In this document: positions 38,201 to 47,343 of the stretch, one piece after another
How positions within the stretch are numbered: the first letter of the stretch is position 1
How the letters are laid out: each line of letters opens with the position of its first letter
NCBI RefSeq assembly: GCF_000023945.1
Contig: NC_013158.1
Coordinates: 2,356,001-2,420,000, forward strand
DNA: 64,000 bases
From: Halorhabdus utahensis DSM 12940
Lineage (GTDB): Archaea > Halobacteriota > Halobacteria > Halobacteriales > Haloarculaceae
Reading direction: 5' to 3'
Notes under the pieces: generated by a model
Seen by the model: the letters and a program-made list of their open reading frames with translations, nothing else
What the model was told of the DNA's origin: nothing
The model's database searches: none
Translations under genes and position numbers: made by a program

Positions 38201-41176
38201 ATGCCGGTCGAAGGGTCTGGTGAGATCACTGTCCTGCACGTCGACGACGACCCGGACCTCGCGGCGGTCGCCGGCGAGTACGTGGCGCGTGAGGACGACC
38301 GGATATCCGTCGACGTTGCGACCAGCGCCGACGAGGGCCTCACGATGCTCGCCGACGCGTCGATCGACTGTATCGTCTCGGACTACGACATGCCCGGCCA
38401 GGACGGCATCGAGTTCCTCGAAACAGTCCGCGAGGCACACCCGGACCTTCCGTTTATCCTGTACACGGGGAAGGGATCAGAGGAAGTCGCCAGCGACGCG
38501 ATCGGCGCTGGCGTGACGGATTACCTCCAGAAGGAGTCCGGCCCCGACCACTACCGACTCCTGGCCAACCGGATCGTGAACGCGGTCGAGCGATACCGGG
38601 CGGGCGAGCGCGTCGAGCGGGCCGAGCAGCGCTATCGATCGCTGTTCGAGGAGATGAACGAGGGGGCGGCGTTGCACGAACTCGTCTACGAGGCGGGCGA
38701 GCCGGTCGGGTACGAGATCATCGACGTCAACCGGAACTTCGAGGCGATCCTCGACATTCCGGCCGAGCAGGCCATCGGCCAGCGTGCGGTCGACGTCTAC
38801 GACGTCGAGGAGCCGCCGTTCCTCGACCGGTACGCTCAGGTGGCCGAGACGGGCGAGTCGATGGAGTTCGAGACCTCCTTTCGGCCGCTGGAGATGCACT
38901 TCCACGTCTCGGTGTTTGCACCGAGAGAAGGCCAGTTCGCGACCGTGTTCTCGGACGTGTCCGACCAGCGAGAGACCGAACAGCACCTCCGCCACGAGCG
39001 GGCGTTGTACCACGCCCAGAGCGAGGCCACCCTCGATGGGTATCTCGTCGTCGACGAGGAGCGCCGCATCGCCTCGTACAACTCCCGGCTGCTCGAGTTG
39101 TGGGACATCCCCGAGGATCTCATCGAGAGTCGAGACGACGAGGCGGTCCTCGATCACGTGGTCGAGAAAACGGTCGATCCCGATGAGTTCCGCGAGGTGG
39201 TCGAGTCGCTCTACGACCAGCCAAACGCCGAGAGCAGAGACGAGATCGAACTGGCCGACGGGCGCTGGTTCGACCGGTACTCGACGCCGGTCGTCGGCGA
39301 GGACGGAACCCGCTACGGCCGACTGTGGGTCTTTCGGGACGTCACCCAACGCAAGGAACGCGAACGCGAGCTGACCCGACTCTCGGAACGACTCGAACTC
39401 GCCGTCGAAGGGGCGAATCTGGGAGTCTGGGACTGGGATATGACCACTGACGCGGTCGAGTTCAACGAGCAGTGGGCCGAGATGCTCGGCCACTCGGTAT
39501 CGGAGATCGAACCACACCTCGACGCCTGGGAACGGCGGGTTCACCCTGACGACCTCCCGGCGGTCGAGGCGGCACTCGACGCCCACATCGAGGATGAAAC
39601 ACCGCTGTACGACACCGAACACCGGATGCGGACGGCCGAGGGCGACTGGAAGTGGATCAGGGACGTCGGCCGGGTCGTGGATCGCGGCGGGGACGGGGAA
39701 CCACGTCGCGCGGTCGGTATCCACATCGACATCGACGACCGGAAGCGACGCGAACGGCAACTGCAGTTGTTCCGAAAGGCGGTCGAACAGACCGCCCACG
39801 CCGTCTACGTTACCGACGCCGACGGGACGATCGAGTACGTCAACCCGGCCTTCGAGGACGTGACCGGGTATCCCGAACAAGAGGCGCTGGGCAGCGATCC
39901 ACACATCCTCCAGTCCGGGGAGTACGACGAGGACTACTACGAGGCGTTCTGGGAAACGATCACTGACGGCGAGCGCTGGCGCAAGGAGATGATCGACCGA
40001 GACGCCGACGGCGAGCGGATCGTCCTCGAACAGTCGATCGCGCCGATCACGGACGCGGACGGTGACCCGGAGAAGTTCGTCGCCGTCGCCCAGGACGTCA
40101 CCGAGCGCAAGGAGGCCGAACGCGACCTCGAGCGCGCTCGCGAGGAACTCCGGCAGGTCATCGATCTCGTGCCGGATCTCATCTTCGCGAAGGACCGCGA
40201 GGGACGGTACTTGCTGGCCAACGAGGCGACTGCCGAGGCGTACGGGCTCTCGCCCGAGGATGTCGAGGGCGAGCTCGAATCGAACGTCATCCCGGACGTG
40301 GAGGATTCCGAAGCGTTCCGCGAGGACGACCTCGCCGTGATCGAATCGGGCGAGCGCCAGGTGATCCCCGAAGAAGAACTGACGACCGCCGACGGCGAGA
40401 CCCGGATTCTGGAGACGACGAAGATCCCCTACGAGGTCTCGGGCAGCGGCGAGGACGCCGTCCTCGGGTACGGGCGGGACATCACGGATCTCAAAGAGTA
40501 CGAACGGGAACTCGAGCGCCAGCGGGACAACCTCGAAGTGCTCAATCAGGTCGTCCGCCACGACATTCGCAACGAACTGCAACTCGTCGAGGCCTACGCG
40601 GACCTGCTCCAGCGACACGTCGATGGCGTGGAGGAAAACTACGCAAACAGAGTTCTCAGAGCCGCCCGTGGTGCCGCCGACATCCTCGAGACTGCCCGAG
40701 ACGTGACGGATATCATGCTCCAGGCCGACGCCGATCAGCAGCCGGTCGACCTCGCGAGCACCCTCCGGAACGAGGTCGAGGACCTCCGATCGCAGTACGA
40801 ACGGGTGGCCGTGACCGTCGAGGGGGCGATTCCGGACGTTTCAGTCCGCGCCGACGACATGCTCGCGTCCGTCTTCCGGAACCTGCTGACCAACGCCGTC
40901 CAGCACAACGACAGCGAGAGCCCGGACGTGACTGTCGCCGCCGACACCGACGGGGAGCGCGTGACGGTTCGGATCGCCGACAACGGGCCGGGGATCCCAG
41001 AGGAACGCCGGGAACGTATCTTCCAGCAGGGGGAAACCGCCCTCAACAGCGACGGGACGGGACTCGGGCTGTATCTCGTCGCGACGCTTGTCGAGCGCTA
41101 CGGCGGGACGGTCGCCGTCGAGGACAACGATCCCACCGGAGCCGTGTTCGTCGTTGAACTGCCGATGGCAGCGTGA
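38201..41176 (+). CDS. Receiver/five-PAS hybrid histidine kinase
   Basis: A 991-residue cytoplasmic kinase. An N-terminal receiver (VLHVDDDPDL; phospho-acceptor Asp61 in SDYDMPGQDG; Lys111) is followed by five PAS domains spread over about 140-760, the third and fourth with PAC motifs (EHRMRTAEGDWKWIRDVGR, DGTIEYVNPAFEDVTGYPEQ). The kinase core has VVRHDIRNELQ with His787, VFRNLLTNAVQHN, DNGPGIPEERRE and DGTGLGLYLVATL. No membrane helix is seen. ATG 38201 was chosen as it places the receiver at the start; the frame is open to 38048. Divergent from the pseudo-receiver gene, with which it may form one pathway. Confidence 0.9.
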   Translation: MPVEGSGEITVLHVDDDPDLAAVAGEYVAREDDRISVDVATSADEGLTMLADASIDCIVSDYDMPGQDGIEFLETVREAHPDLPFILYTGKGSEEVASDAIGAGVTDYLQKESGPDHYRLLANRIVNAVERYRAGERVERAEQRYRSLFEEMNEGAALHELVYEAGEPVGYEIIDVNRNFEAILDIPAEQAIGQRAVDVYDVEEPPFLDRYAQVAETGESMEFETSFRPLEMHFHVSVFAPREGQFATVFSDVSDQRETEQHLRHERALYHAQSEATLDGYLVVDEERRIASYNSRLLELWDIPEDLIESRDDEAVLDHVVEKTVDPDEFREVVESLYDQPNAESRDEIELADGRWFDRYSTPVVGEDGTRYGRLWVFRDVTQRKERERELTRLSERLELAVEGANLGVWDWDMTTDAVEFNEQWAEMLGHSVSEIEPHLDAWERRVHPDDLPAVEAALDAHIEDETPLYDTEHRMRTAEGDWKWIRDVGRVVDRGGDGEPRRAVGIHIDIDDRKRRERQLQLFRKAVEQTAHAVYVTDADGTIEYVNPAFEDVTGYPEQEALGSDPHILQSGEYDEDYYEAFWETITDGERWRKEMIDRDADGERIVLEQSIAPITDADGDPEKFVAVAQDVTERKEAERDLERAREELRQVIDLVPDLIFAKDREGRYLLANEATAEAYGLSPEDVEGELESNVIPDVEDSEAFREDDLAVIESGERQVIPEEELTTADGETRILETTKIPYEVSGSGEDAVLGYGRDITDLKEYERELERQRDNLEVLNQVVRHDIRNELQLVEAYADLLQRHVDGVEENYANRVLRAARGAADILETARDVTDIMLQADADQQPVDLASTLRNEVEDLRSQYERVAVTVEGAIPDVSVRADDMLASVFRNLLTNAVQHNDSESPDVTVAADTDGERVTVRIADNGPGIPEERRERIFQQGETALNSDGTGLGLYLVATLVERYGGTVAVEDNDPTGAVFVVELPMAA

Positions 41177-41205
41177 ATCGGCCACCGCTCGACGGACGAC
41201 CGATC

Positions 41206-42369
41206 TCAGTCCGCCGCAGGCGCGTTCGGCAACTCGACGACGAACACGACCCCTCGTTTCGCGTCCGTTCCGCCGTCGTCGGCCGACGTCGATCGATCAG
41301 CGATCCAGACGTCGCCACCGTGACTCTCGACGAGTCGCCCCACGAGAAACAGTCCCATTCCCGTCCCCTCGCTGTCCATGCCCCGCTCGCCTTCGTCAAA
41401 GAGACGATCACGGTGGGCTTCGGGGATTCCCGGCCCGTTGTCCGCAACGGTGACGCGAACGACGTCGTCGCCGTCTTCGACGGTGACTGTGACGCTCGGC
41501 CTGTCGGCATCGTTGTGCTGGATGGCGTTGTTGACGAGGTTCCGGAACACCGAGGAGAGCATCTCGTTGGCCAGAACGCGCGTCTCCGGACTCGCCGGCT
41601 CGGGCATCGAGATGTCGGCTTCGGGGTGTGTTTGCCGTCGTTTTTCGAGTTCGTCTCTGAGAACTCGATCGAGCGAGACAGCCGAGAGGTCGGGCGTCCC
41701 CTCGCCGTGGATCATCTCCGCGATGTCGTGAGCACTCGTGGTGAGCTCGACGACGTGGTTGCCCGCCCGGAGGATCTTCTCGATGGACTGTTCCTTTTCG
41801 GCAGGCAACTCCCCTTCGAGGTTCTCCGCCCAGGCCAGGATGACGTGGACGTCGTTGCGGATGTCGTGGCGCAACACCCGGTTCAACACGTCGAGTTGGT
41901 CGCGCTGCTGATTCACCGCGATGGATTGCTCCCGCAGCCGAAGCACCGTTTCGACCCGTTCCGCTAGACGATCCTCGGAGACCGGCATGTCGACCATGCC
42001 GTCGATGGCCGCCCACAGGTCCGGATACTCGCCTTCGAGTTGGGCTCGGACTTCGCCGTGAGCGACGTCCGGCACGAGCAACAGATACGGCAAAATCGCC
42101 CCCTCGCTGGCCTGCCGATCGAGCAGTGCCTCACGGTGCTCTTGCAGCGCTTCCCCGTCGAGCAGGCAGCACTCGAAGTCGGCGGTCCGAATATCGGCGC
42201 CCCGCCCGACCGCCCGATACGTCTCGTGGCCCGCTAGCCAATCCTCGAGGACTGTCCGGTTCCCCGGATCGGAGACGAGCACCAAGATGGGCGTCTCCGC
42301 CGTTCCGTTCTCGCCGGTGTCTCCCGTCTGGGGTTGTGAGTCCGCCTCCGAGTCCTCAGTCCGTGGCAT
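41206..42369 (-). CDS. Histidine kinase with N-terminal receiver-like domain
   Basis: A 387-residue cytoplasmic kinase. After 25 acidic residues comes a receiver-like domain (about 27-145; ILVLVSDPGNRTVLEDWL, CLLDGEAL with Asp71, MVDMPVSEDRL), then VLRHDIRNDVHVIL with His168, FRNLVNNAIQHND, DNGPGIPEAHRD and EGTGMGLFLVGRLVESHGG. The receiver-like part has no DD pair at the first strand, so phosphorylation there is doubtful. Its gene begins seven bases after the KaiC-like gene stop, hence one operon. Target regulator unknown; the product probably works with the ATPase. Confidence 0.88.
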   Translation of the reverse strand: MPRTEDSEADSQPQTGDTGENGTAETPILVLVSDPGNRTVLEDWLAGHETYRAVGRGADIRTADFECCLLDGEALQEHREALLDRQASEGAILPYLLLVPDVAHGEVRAQLEGEYPDLWAAIDGMVDMPVSEDRLAERVETVLRLREQSIAVNQQRDQLDVLNRVLRHDIRNDVHVILAWAENLEGELPAEKEQSIEKILRAGNHVVELTTSAHDIAEMIHGEGTPDLSAVSLDRVLRDELEKRRQTHPEADISMPEPASPETRVLANEMLSSVFRNLVNNAIQHNDADRPSVTVTVEDGDDVVRVTVADNGPGIPEAHRDRLFDEGERGMDSEGTGMGLFLVGRLVESHGGDVWIADRSTSADDGGTDAKRGVVFVVELPNAPAAD

Positions 42370-42376
42370 GGCTGGG

Positions 42377-43846
42377 TCAGTCCTGGCCCCCGTTGGTGTC
42401 TTCCGGAAGGTCGGTCTCTTCCCAGTCCGGCGTCCCCGTGAGGATCCCGCGCAACTGGGGGAGCGGGTCGCCGACGCAGATCCCGTCGGTCGTGATTTCG
42501 AGTTCCCGCAGGCTGTGCTCGAAGTCGCTCGTTCGCATCTTCAGCGCCCCGATGACCTTCCGCAACTCGCCGCGGTACTCGACGTGGCGCAGGAAGACGA
42601 GATTGTCCGCGAGGTTACTTGTCCGCTCCTCGGTCGCCCGGAAGTCGCCGGTGATGTTGTGCACCTCGTTGACCAGGATCGTCGAAACGCCGGCCGACCG
42701 AAGGTATCGACCCACGCGAAGAAGCGCCGCTGTCGGGTCTTCGAGCCCGCGGAGGTTCTGCTTGAATCCCTGTGTGCCGTCGATCATGACCAGTTCGACG
42801 CCGTCGTCGACAGCTTCGCGGATCAACTGCTCGAACTCGCCGACGGTGTATTCGTCCGGCTCGATTTCGACGATCGACAGACAGCCCTCTTCGATCACTG
42901 TTCGGAGGGGGATCCCGATCGCATCGGCCCGTTTGCGGATGGTTCGTTCGGCCTCCTCGAACTGGAAGAGGACGCCTTCGGTTTTGTCGAGGGCCGCCTC
43001 CGTGAGGAATTGGACCCCGGTTGTCGTCTTACCCGCACCGGTCGGCCCGCTCAGGATCGTTACCGTCCCGCGGTCGATTCCCCCACCCAGGAGGCTGTCG
43101 AGTTCTGGGACGCCCGAGGAAAGCGTCTCGTCCTCGATCGAGCGCTCCACCTCGCCGGGAACCAGCCTCGGCCAGACGGTCAGCCCCTCGTCGTCGATGC
43201 CGTAGAAGTGCTTGCCCCGGCGGAACGACGACCCCCGAAACTTCGAGACCTGGACCGCGCGACTGTCCTGGACAACCTCCAGGGAGACGACACCGTCAAC
43301 GAGAAACTGCAAATCCTCGTCGGTGACTGTCTCGCCGGCCTGTGAGGTCAACATCACCGTCGCTCCCACGTCCTTGAGGTAATCCAGCAGGCCGAGGATC
43401 CCCTTGCGGAACTGTCGCTCGTCGGAAGTCAGGTAGCGGAATTCCGTGATCGGATCCAACAGGACGCGGTCCGGTTCGACCTCGTCGACGACGGTTCGGA
43501 GCGAGTCGATGAAATCAGGCTGGTCGACTTCGGCTGACTCGAAGACGTCGTACGATTCCTGCTCGGCAAACTGTTCGCTGGTCGGCGAGAGATTGTGAAA
43601 GTGGATCCCCTCGGTCTGTAGGTCGAACGCATCGGCCGTCTCCTCGACATAGGCCTGTGGTTCGCCCAGGTTGACGTAGAGACTCCGCTCGTCGGCCGCG
43701 ATCCCCGCCGACAGGAAGTACAGCCCGAAGATCGTCTTGCCCGCGCCCGGTGTTCCCCTGACGAGCACGTTACGCCCCCGCACGAGCCCACCGTCCAGGA
43801 CAGCGTCGAGACCGGCGACGCCAGTAGAAAGTCGGGAGAGTTGCAT
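42377..43846 (-). CDS. KaiC-like double-domain ATPase
   Basis: A 489-residue protein of two RecA/KaiC domains. Domain 1: P-loop GTPGAGKT (31-38), LYVNLGEPQAYVEE with the likely catalytic acid, Walker B DRVLLDPITE. Domain 2: P-loop GPTGAGKTTTGVQF (about 266), LFQFEEAERTI with the catalytic Glu pair, Walker B ELVMIDGTQGF. Both sites look active. Unlike cyanobacterial KaiC it lacks kaiA/kaiB neighbours; in haloarchaea such ATPases are tied to histidine kinases, as here with the kinase seven bases downstream. The upstream region has an AT-rich GATATTTGTTAC near 43873 as a possible promoter. Confidence 0.9.
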   Translation of the reverse strand: MQLSRLSTGVAGLDAVLDGGLVRGRNVLVRGTPGAGKTIFGLYFLSAGIAADERSLYVNLGEPQAYVEETADAFDLQTEGIHFHNLSPTSEQFAEQESYDVFESAEVDQPDFIDSLRTVVDEVEPDRVLLDPITEFRYLTSDERQFRKGILGLLDYLKDVGATVMLTSQAGETVTDEDLQFLVDGVVSLEVVQDSRAVQVSKFRGSSFRRGKHFYGIDDEGLTVWPRLVPGEVERSIEDETLSSGVPELDSLLGGGIDRGTVTILSGPTGAGKTTTGVQFLTEAALDKTEGVLFQFEEAERTIRKRADAIGIPLRTVIEEGCLSIVEIEPDEYTVGEFEQLIREAVDDGVELVMIDGTQGFKQNLRGLEDPTAALLRVGRYLRSAGVSTILVNEVHNITGDFRATEERTSNLADNLVFLRHVEYRGELRKVIGALKMRTSDFEHSLRELEITTDGICVGDPLPQLRGILTGTPDWEETDLPEDTNGGQD

Positions 43847-43986
43847 GGGTGAGAATAGTTCCCACGTAACAAATATCTGTCTCCCGAAATATCGGCAACG
43901 ATACTTCCGGGGCGTGTGACCGACAACTCACCGGGAAATAGGCCTGGACCGGGACAGCATCGGCCCATTTGATCGAAACTATGCTG

Positions 43987-44742
43987 TCAGGGGCCGGACT
44001 GGGGCTGGGTCCGATCGGCAGCGAGGTACGTTTCCTCGAGGTGCCCTAGAATGCTGTCAACGATGGTCGGGTCGTACGTCCAGGTGCCAAAGAACGACCC
44101 GTCCCCGCGCTCCTCGGCCAGCAACGCGCACTTCTGACTGTCCTCGTCACCGCCGTCGAAGGCCACGAACCACGTTTCGGCGATCTCGTCGTTTTCGACC
44201 GCATGGATGGTCGCCCCCTCGATGTCTGGCGGTGTCGTGTCGGGGACACCGTAGGCGTGCACGTCGAGCCCGCGCGCCGCGAGATCGGCGTAGATCGATC
44301 GTTGCTCGACCAGTTCCGACAGCCGCTGGAACCCGGCGTGGATCGTCCCCGCTCGAACCCGCCTTGCGCGATCCTCGATCTCACGGGTCGCATAGAGCAT
44401 CTGTTCACTATCGTAGCTGGTGAACGTCGTCTCCTTGAGGTGGCCCAGGATCGATTCGTACTCACCGTCCGCGATCCCGATGGCGTCGGTCCCCGGCGGG
44501 ACGTTCTCGAGTAACTCCCGTAGCGTCGAGACGGCCTCGATCGAGAGGACCGACTCCCGATCGCTCAGGACGGCGACGTTTGCAGGGGCTCCCGATGCAG
44601 TCGTTTCCCCCTCGATACGGACGTTCTGTGACTGGAAGTACACCCGCAGGTCCTCGACGATCGGATCTCCCGGATCACAGTTGAACAGGACGAGATGTTT
44701 CTCGTGCTCGCTGATCGCTTCGACGATCTGTGAGAGTGTCAT
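43987..44742 (-). CDS. DICT sensory-domain protein
   Basis: A 251-residue protein most like the DICT domain, a sensor module named for its link to diguanylate cyclases and two-component systems. Features: LSQIVEAISEHEKHLVLFNC at the start, ATREIEDRARRVRAGTIHAG and FQRLSELVEQRSIYADLAAR in the middle, then VHAYGVPDTTPPD and ETWFVAFDGG, the last typical of DICT proteins. No DNA-binding or enzymatic part. ATG 44742 preferred to a TTG at 44748. AAGTATATGAAAG about 30 bp upstream may be its promoter. Located between the KaiC-kinase pair and the chemotaxis-type transducer. Confidence 0.75.
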   Translation of the reverse strand: MTLSQIVEAISEHEKHLVLFNCDPGDPIVEDLRVYFQSQNVRIEGETTASGAPANVAVLSDRESVLSIEAVSTLRELLENVPPGTDAIGIADGEYESILGHLKETTFTSYDSEQMLYATREIEDRARRVRAGTIHAGFQRLSELVEQRSIYADLAARGLDVHAYGVPDTTPPDIEGATIHAVENDEIAETWFVAFDGGDEDSQKCALLAEERGDGSFFGTWTYDPTIVDSILGHLEETYLAADRTQPQSGP

Positions 44743-44844
44743 TATCAAGGGACCACGTGACAGACTTTCATATACTTACTGTCCTGGCACCCGTCTAGCC
44801 CGGATCATTGGCCCCGGGGCGAAGCTGTGAGCTCGACTCCAGTA

Positions 44845-46170
44845 TCAGTGCCCCTGGTTCAGTCGTTCGACGGTCTCCTGGAGGTTCTGTGTCATCTGTG
44901 CCTGTTCTTCGCTGGCTGCGAAGACGTTCTGCACCTCGCTGGCTACTGTCTGGGCCTGTTCTGTGACCTCATCGACCAACGACGCGACCTCCTCGGCACT
45001 TGCCGCCTGATCGTCAGTCGCTTCTGCGACCTCTTCGATCCCGTCGGCAGCCTCCTGTACTGCCTCGACGATCTCTTCGAGTGCCCTCATTGACGCTTGG
45101 ACCTTCTCGATACCATCGTCGACAGTCGCGGTCGCCTGATCGAGGCTCCGGGCGGTTTCTTCGGTGTCCGCCTGAATCCCGTCGATCATTGATTCGATCG
45201 TTTCGGCGTTCTGTTGGGCCTGTTCGGCCAGGCTTTTGACCTCCTCTGCCACGACGGCGAACCCCTCGCCTGCTTCGCCCGCGCGGGCGGCTTCGATGTT
45301 CGCATTCAGCGCCAGCATGTTCGTCTGGTCGGCGATGTCATTAATCACCTCGACGATGTCGTCGATCTCATCGACCCGCGCACGCAGGTCATCAAGGTCC
45401 GCGGTCACGTCGGCGGTTGCCCGATCGATCGCCTCCATCTCCTCGATGGCGTCCTCGGCCGTCTCGTGGCCGTCTGCAGCGCGTTTTTCGGCCAGTTCGC
45501 TGACTGTCGCAACTTCCTCCGCACTCGAGGCTACCTCCTCGATCGATGCGCTCACGTCCCCGATTTCCGCGGCCACCTCGTTCATCGAGTCGGTCATCCG
45601 CTCGGCCGTCGAACTGATCTCGTCGGCACTCGAAGCGACGCTGTCGGCCGTCTCGTTGAGTTCACCCATCGAGTGTTCGATCTCCTGGGCAGCGGCTTTG
45701 ACGTTCGAAATGTCAGTGAAGCTCTCGGTGATCCCGACGACCGCTCCCTGTTCGTCGGTGATCCGCTCCGAAACGAGCAGGGTCTGTTTGGTTTCGCCGT
45801 TCGGTAACGTTTTCTCCACCTCGACTTCGACGCGCTGTTGGCCCTGCTCCATCAGCTGTCGGACGGTGCAGTTTTCCGTCCCGCAGAACTTCCCGGAGAG
45901 CTGATTCATGCACTTCAGCGTCGCTTGCTGGTCGGTGTCCATGCCGGTCCAGTCTGTCATCACCCGGTTCTGCTTGACAACATTGAACCCTTCGTCGATC
46001 ACTCGCTGTGCGGTCCCCGAGGTATCGTACAACTGGTCAGGATCGTCTTCGATGACGACCGCCAGATCGGATCCTTCCGGACTCTCTCCCTCTGATTCGG
46101 ACACGTCCTCCCATTCGACCGACCCCGTCTTCTCGTCAGTGCGGGGGGCTCGTTCTGTCTGCTTGCTCAT
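44845..46170 (-). CDS. Soluble methyl-accepting transducer with Cys-rich PAS-like sensor
   Basis: A 441-residue cytoplasmic transducer. Residues about 35-160 form a PAS-like sensor containing Cys87, Cys96 and Cys101 (spaced C-x8-C-x4-C in LKCMNQLSGKFCGTENCTVR), possibly a redox, metal or heme site. The rest is a long coiled coil with the signalling hairpin INDIADQTNMLALNANIEAA and GEGFAVVAEEVKSLAEQ, which contacts CheA/CheW. Glu/Gln pairs flanking the hairpin can act as methylation sites. No membrane helix. A strong TATA box lies 16-31 bp upstream. No che genes are in the window. Confidence 0.9.
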   Translation of the reverse strand: MSKQTERAPRTDEKTGSVEWEDVSESEGESPEGSDLAVVIEDDPDQLYDTSGTAQRVIDEGFNVVKQNRVMTDWTGMDTDQQATLKCMNQLSGKFCGTENCTVRQLMEQGQQRVEVEVEKTLPNGETKQTLLVSERITDEQGAVVGITESFTDISNVKAAAQEIEHSMGELNETADSVASSADEISSTAERMTDSMNEVAAEIGDVSASIEEVASSAEEVATVSELAEKRAADGHETAEDAIEEMEAIDRATADVTADLDDLRARVDEIDDIVEVINDIADQTNMLALNANIEAARAGEAGEGFAVVAEEVKSLAEQAQQNAETIESMIDGIQADTEETARSLDQATATVDDGIEKVQASMRALEEIVEAVQEAADGIEEVAEATDDQAASAEEVASLVDEVTEQAQTVASEVQNVFAASEEQAQMTQNLQETVERLNQGH

Positions 46171-46185
46171 ACAGGACGTTTCAAA

Positions 46186-46201
46186 TAAATTTATAATAAG
46201 T
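46186..46201 (-). promoter_or_regulatory. TATA box of the transducer gene
   Basis: On the minus strand ACTTATTATAAATTTA, all A/T but two bases, lies 16-31 bp before the ATG at 46170, consistent with a leaderless or very short-leader transcript. Confidence 0.6.
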
Positions 46202-46330
46202 ATGTGGGGCTGATTATCAAATCAGATAACCGGTGGCGTGTTTGACACAACAATCTCGTGGCAGGTCGTTGTCGATCGCTGCTGTCTCGGGACACCAGCC
46301 TTCAAGACACTCCTCGCGTTACACCCCTCA

Positions 46331-47299
46331 ATGACGCGCGTCTCGATCGGCGCACGGCTCCACGCCGGCTTCCAGAACCTTTCGCTGGCCCGCGATCGGC
46401 TCTATGGCGGTATCGGGTGGGCGATCGACGAACCGCGGCTCGTTGTTGACGTCGAGCGGGCCGAGGAACTCGTCTGCCCGGACGAAGCGGTCGAACCCTA
46501 TGCCCGCCGGGCCATCGAGGTGCTTGACGTGCCCGGCGCGGCGATCACCGTCGAGCAGCGCTTCGAACGCCACGCCGGACTGGGCAGCGGCACGCGACTC
46601 GCCCTGGCCACGCTGATGGCCACCGCCGACGTTTACGACGTCGCTCTGGACGTCCGTGACCGCGCTCCCGACCTCGGGCGCGGTGGTCGAAGCGGGGTCG
46701 GCATCGCGACCGTTCTCGACGGTGGCTTCGTCGTCGACGGTGGCCATCTGGTCGAGCGCTTCACCCACAGTCCACCCGAGACGGGTGCCTGGACCACGCC
46801 GCCGGTCGTCGCCCGCCACGCGATTCCCGACTCCTGGCGGTTCGTCCTCGTCACGCCCGATGTCGAGACTGGCAAGCATGGAAGCGACGAGGACGCGAGC
46901 ATGCGCTCGATCGTCGAAGGGGCCGATCCGGGGATCGCCGACGAGATCGCACCCCTTCTGACCCAGCGCCTCCTGCCGGCGATCGCCGGTGGAGACCGCC
47001 GGACCTTCGGTGACGCGATCACCAGACTCGGCCGGCTCAACGGGGCCTGGTACGCCGACGAACAGGGCGGGGTCTATCGCCCGCCGGCCGGCCGGCTCAT
47101 CGAGTCGCTCTCGTCCGTCTCGGGTGTCGATGGCGTCGGCCAGTCCTCCTGGGGGCCGACGGTCTATGCGATCACTGGCGTAGAGACCGCGGATATCGTC
47201 CGGGAAGCTGCCGAGGACGCCCTCACCCGGAACGACGTCGAGGGAGACGTCCGCGTCGTCGCCCCGGACAACGAAGGGTACCGACTGTTGGACTCTTGA
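46331..47299 (+). CDS. GHMP-family protein, ribofuranosylaminobenzene-phosphate synthase-like
   Basis: A 322-residue GHMP-superfamily protein of the MptG (beta-RFAP synthase) family, which in methanogens couples 4-aminobenzoate to phosphoribosyl pyrophosphate in methanopterin synthesis. Visible motifs: SIGARLHAGFQNLSLARDRL near the start, RHAGLGSGTRLALAT (GHMP nucleotide/phosphate loop), LGRGGRSGVGIATVLDGGFV and GVDGVGQSSWGPTVYAIT at the C terminus. Haloarchaea do not make methanopterin in the methanogen manner, so the true product may be another pterin or folate-like C1 carrier precursor. ATG 46331 chosen; upstream codons are not conserved in character. Confidence 0.82.
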   Translation: MTRVSIGARLHAGFQNLSLARDRLYGGIGWAIDEPRLVVDVERAEELVCPDEAVEPYARRAIEVLDVPGAAITVEQRFERHAGLGSGTRLALATLMATADVYDVALDVRDRAPDLGRGGRSGVGIATVLDGGFVVDGGHLVERFTHSPPETGAWTTPPVVARHAIPDSWRFVLVTPDVETGKHGSDEDASMRSIVEGADPGIADEIAPLLTQRLLPAIAGGDRRTFGDAITRLGRLNGAWYADEQGGVYRPPAGRLIESLSSVSGVDGVGQSSWGPTVYAITGVETADIVREAAEDALTRNDVEGDVRVVAPDNEGYRLLDS

Positions 47300-47343
47300 T
47301 GGACTTCTCTTGGCACCATCCTCGACCGTGAGAACGAACCGAG

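Noticed and set aside
38477-40618. Open frame of 713 codons on the minus strand
   Set aside because: Antisense to the five-PAS kinase, with mirrored codon periodicity and no motif of its own.
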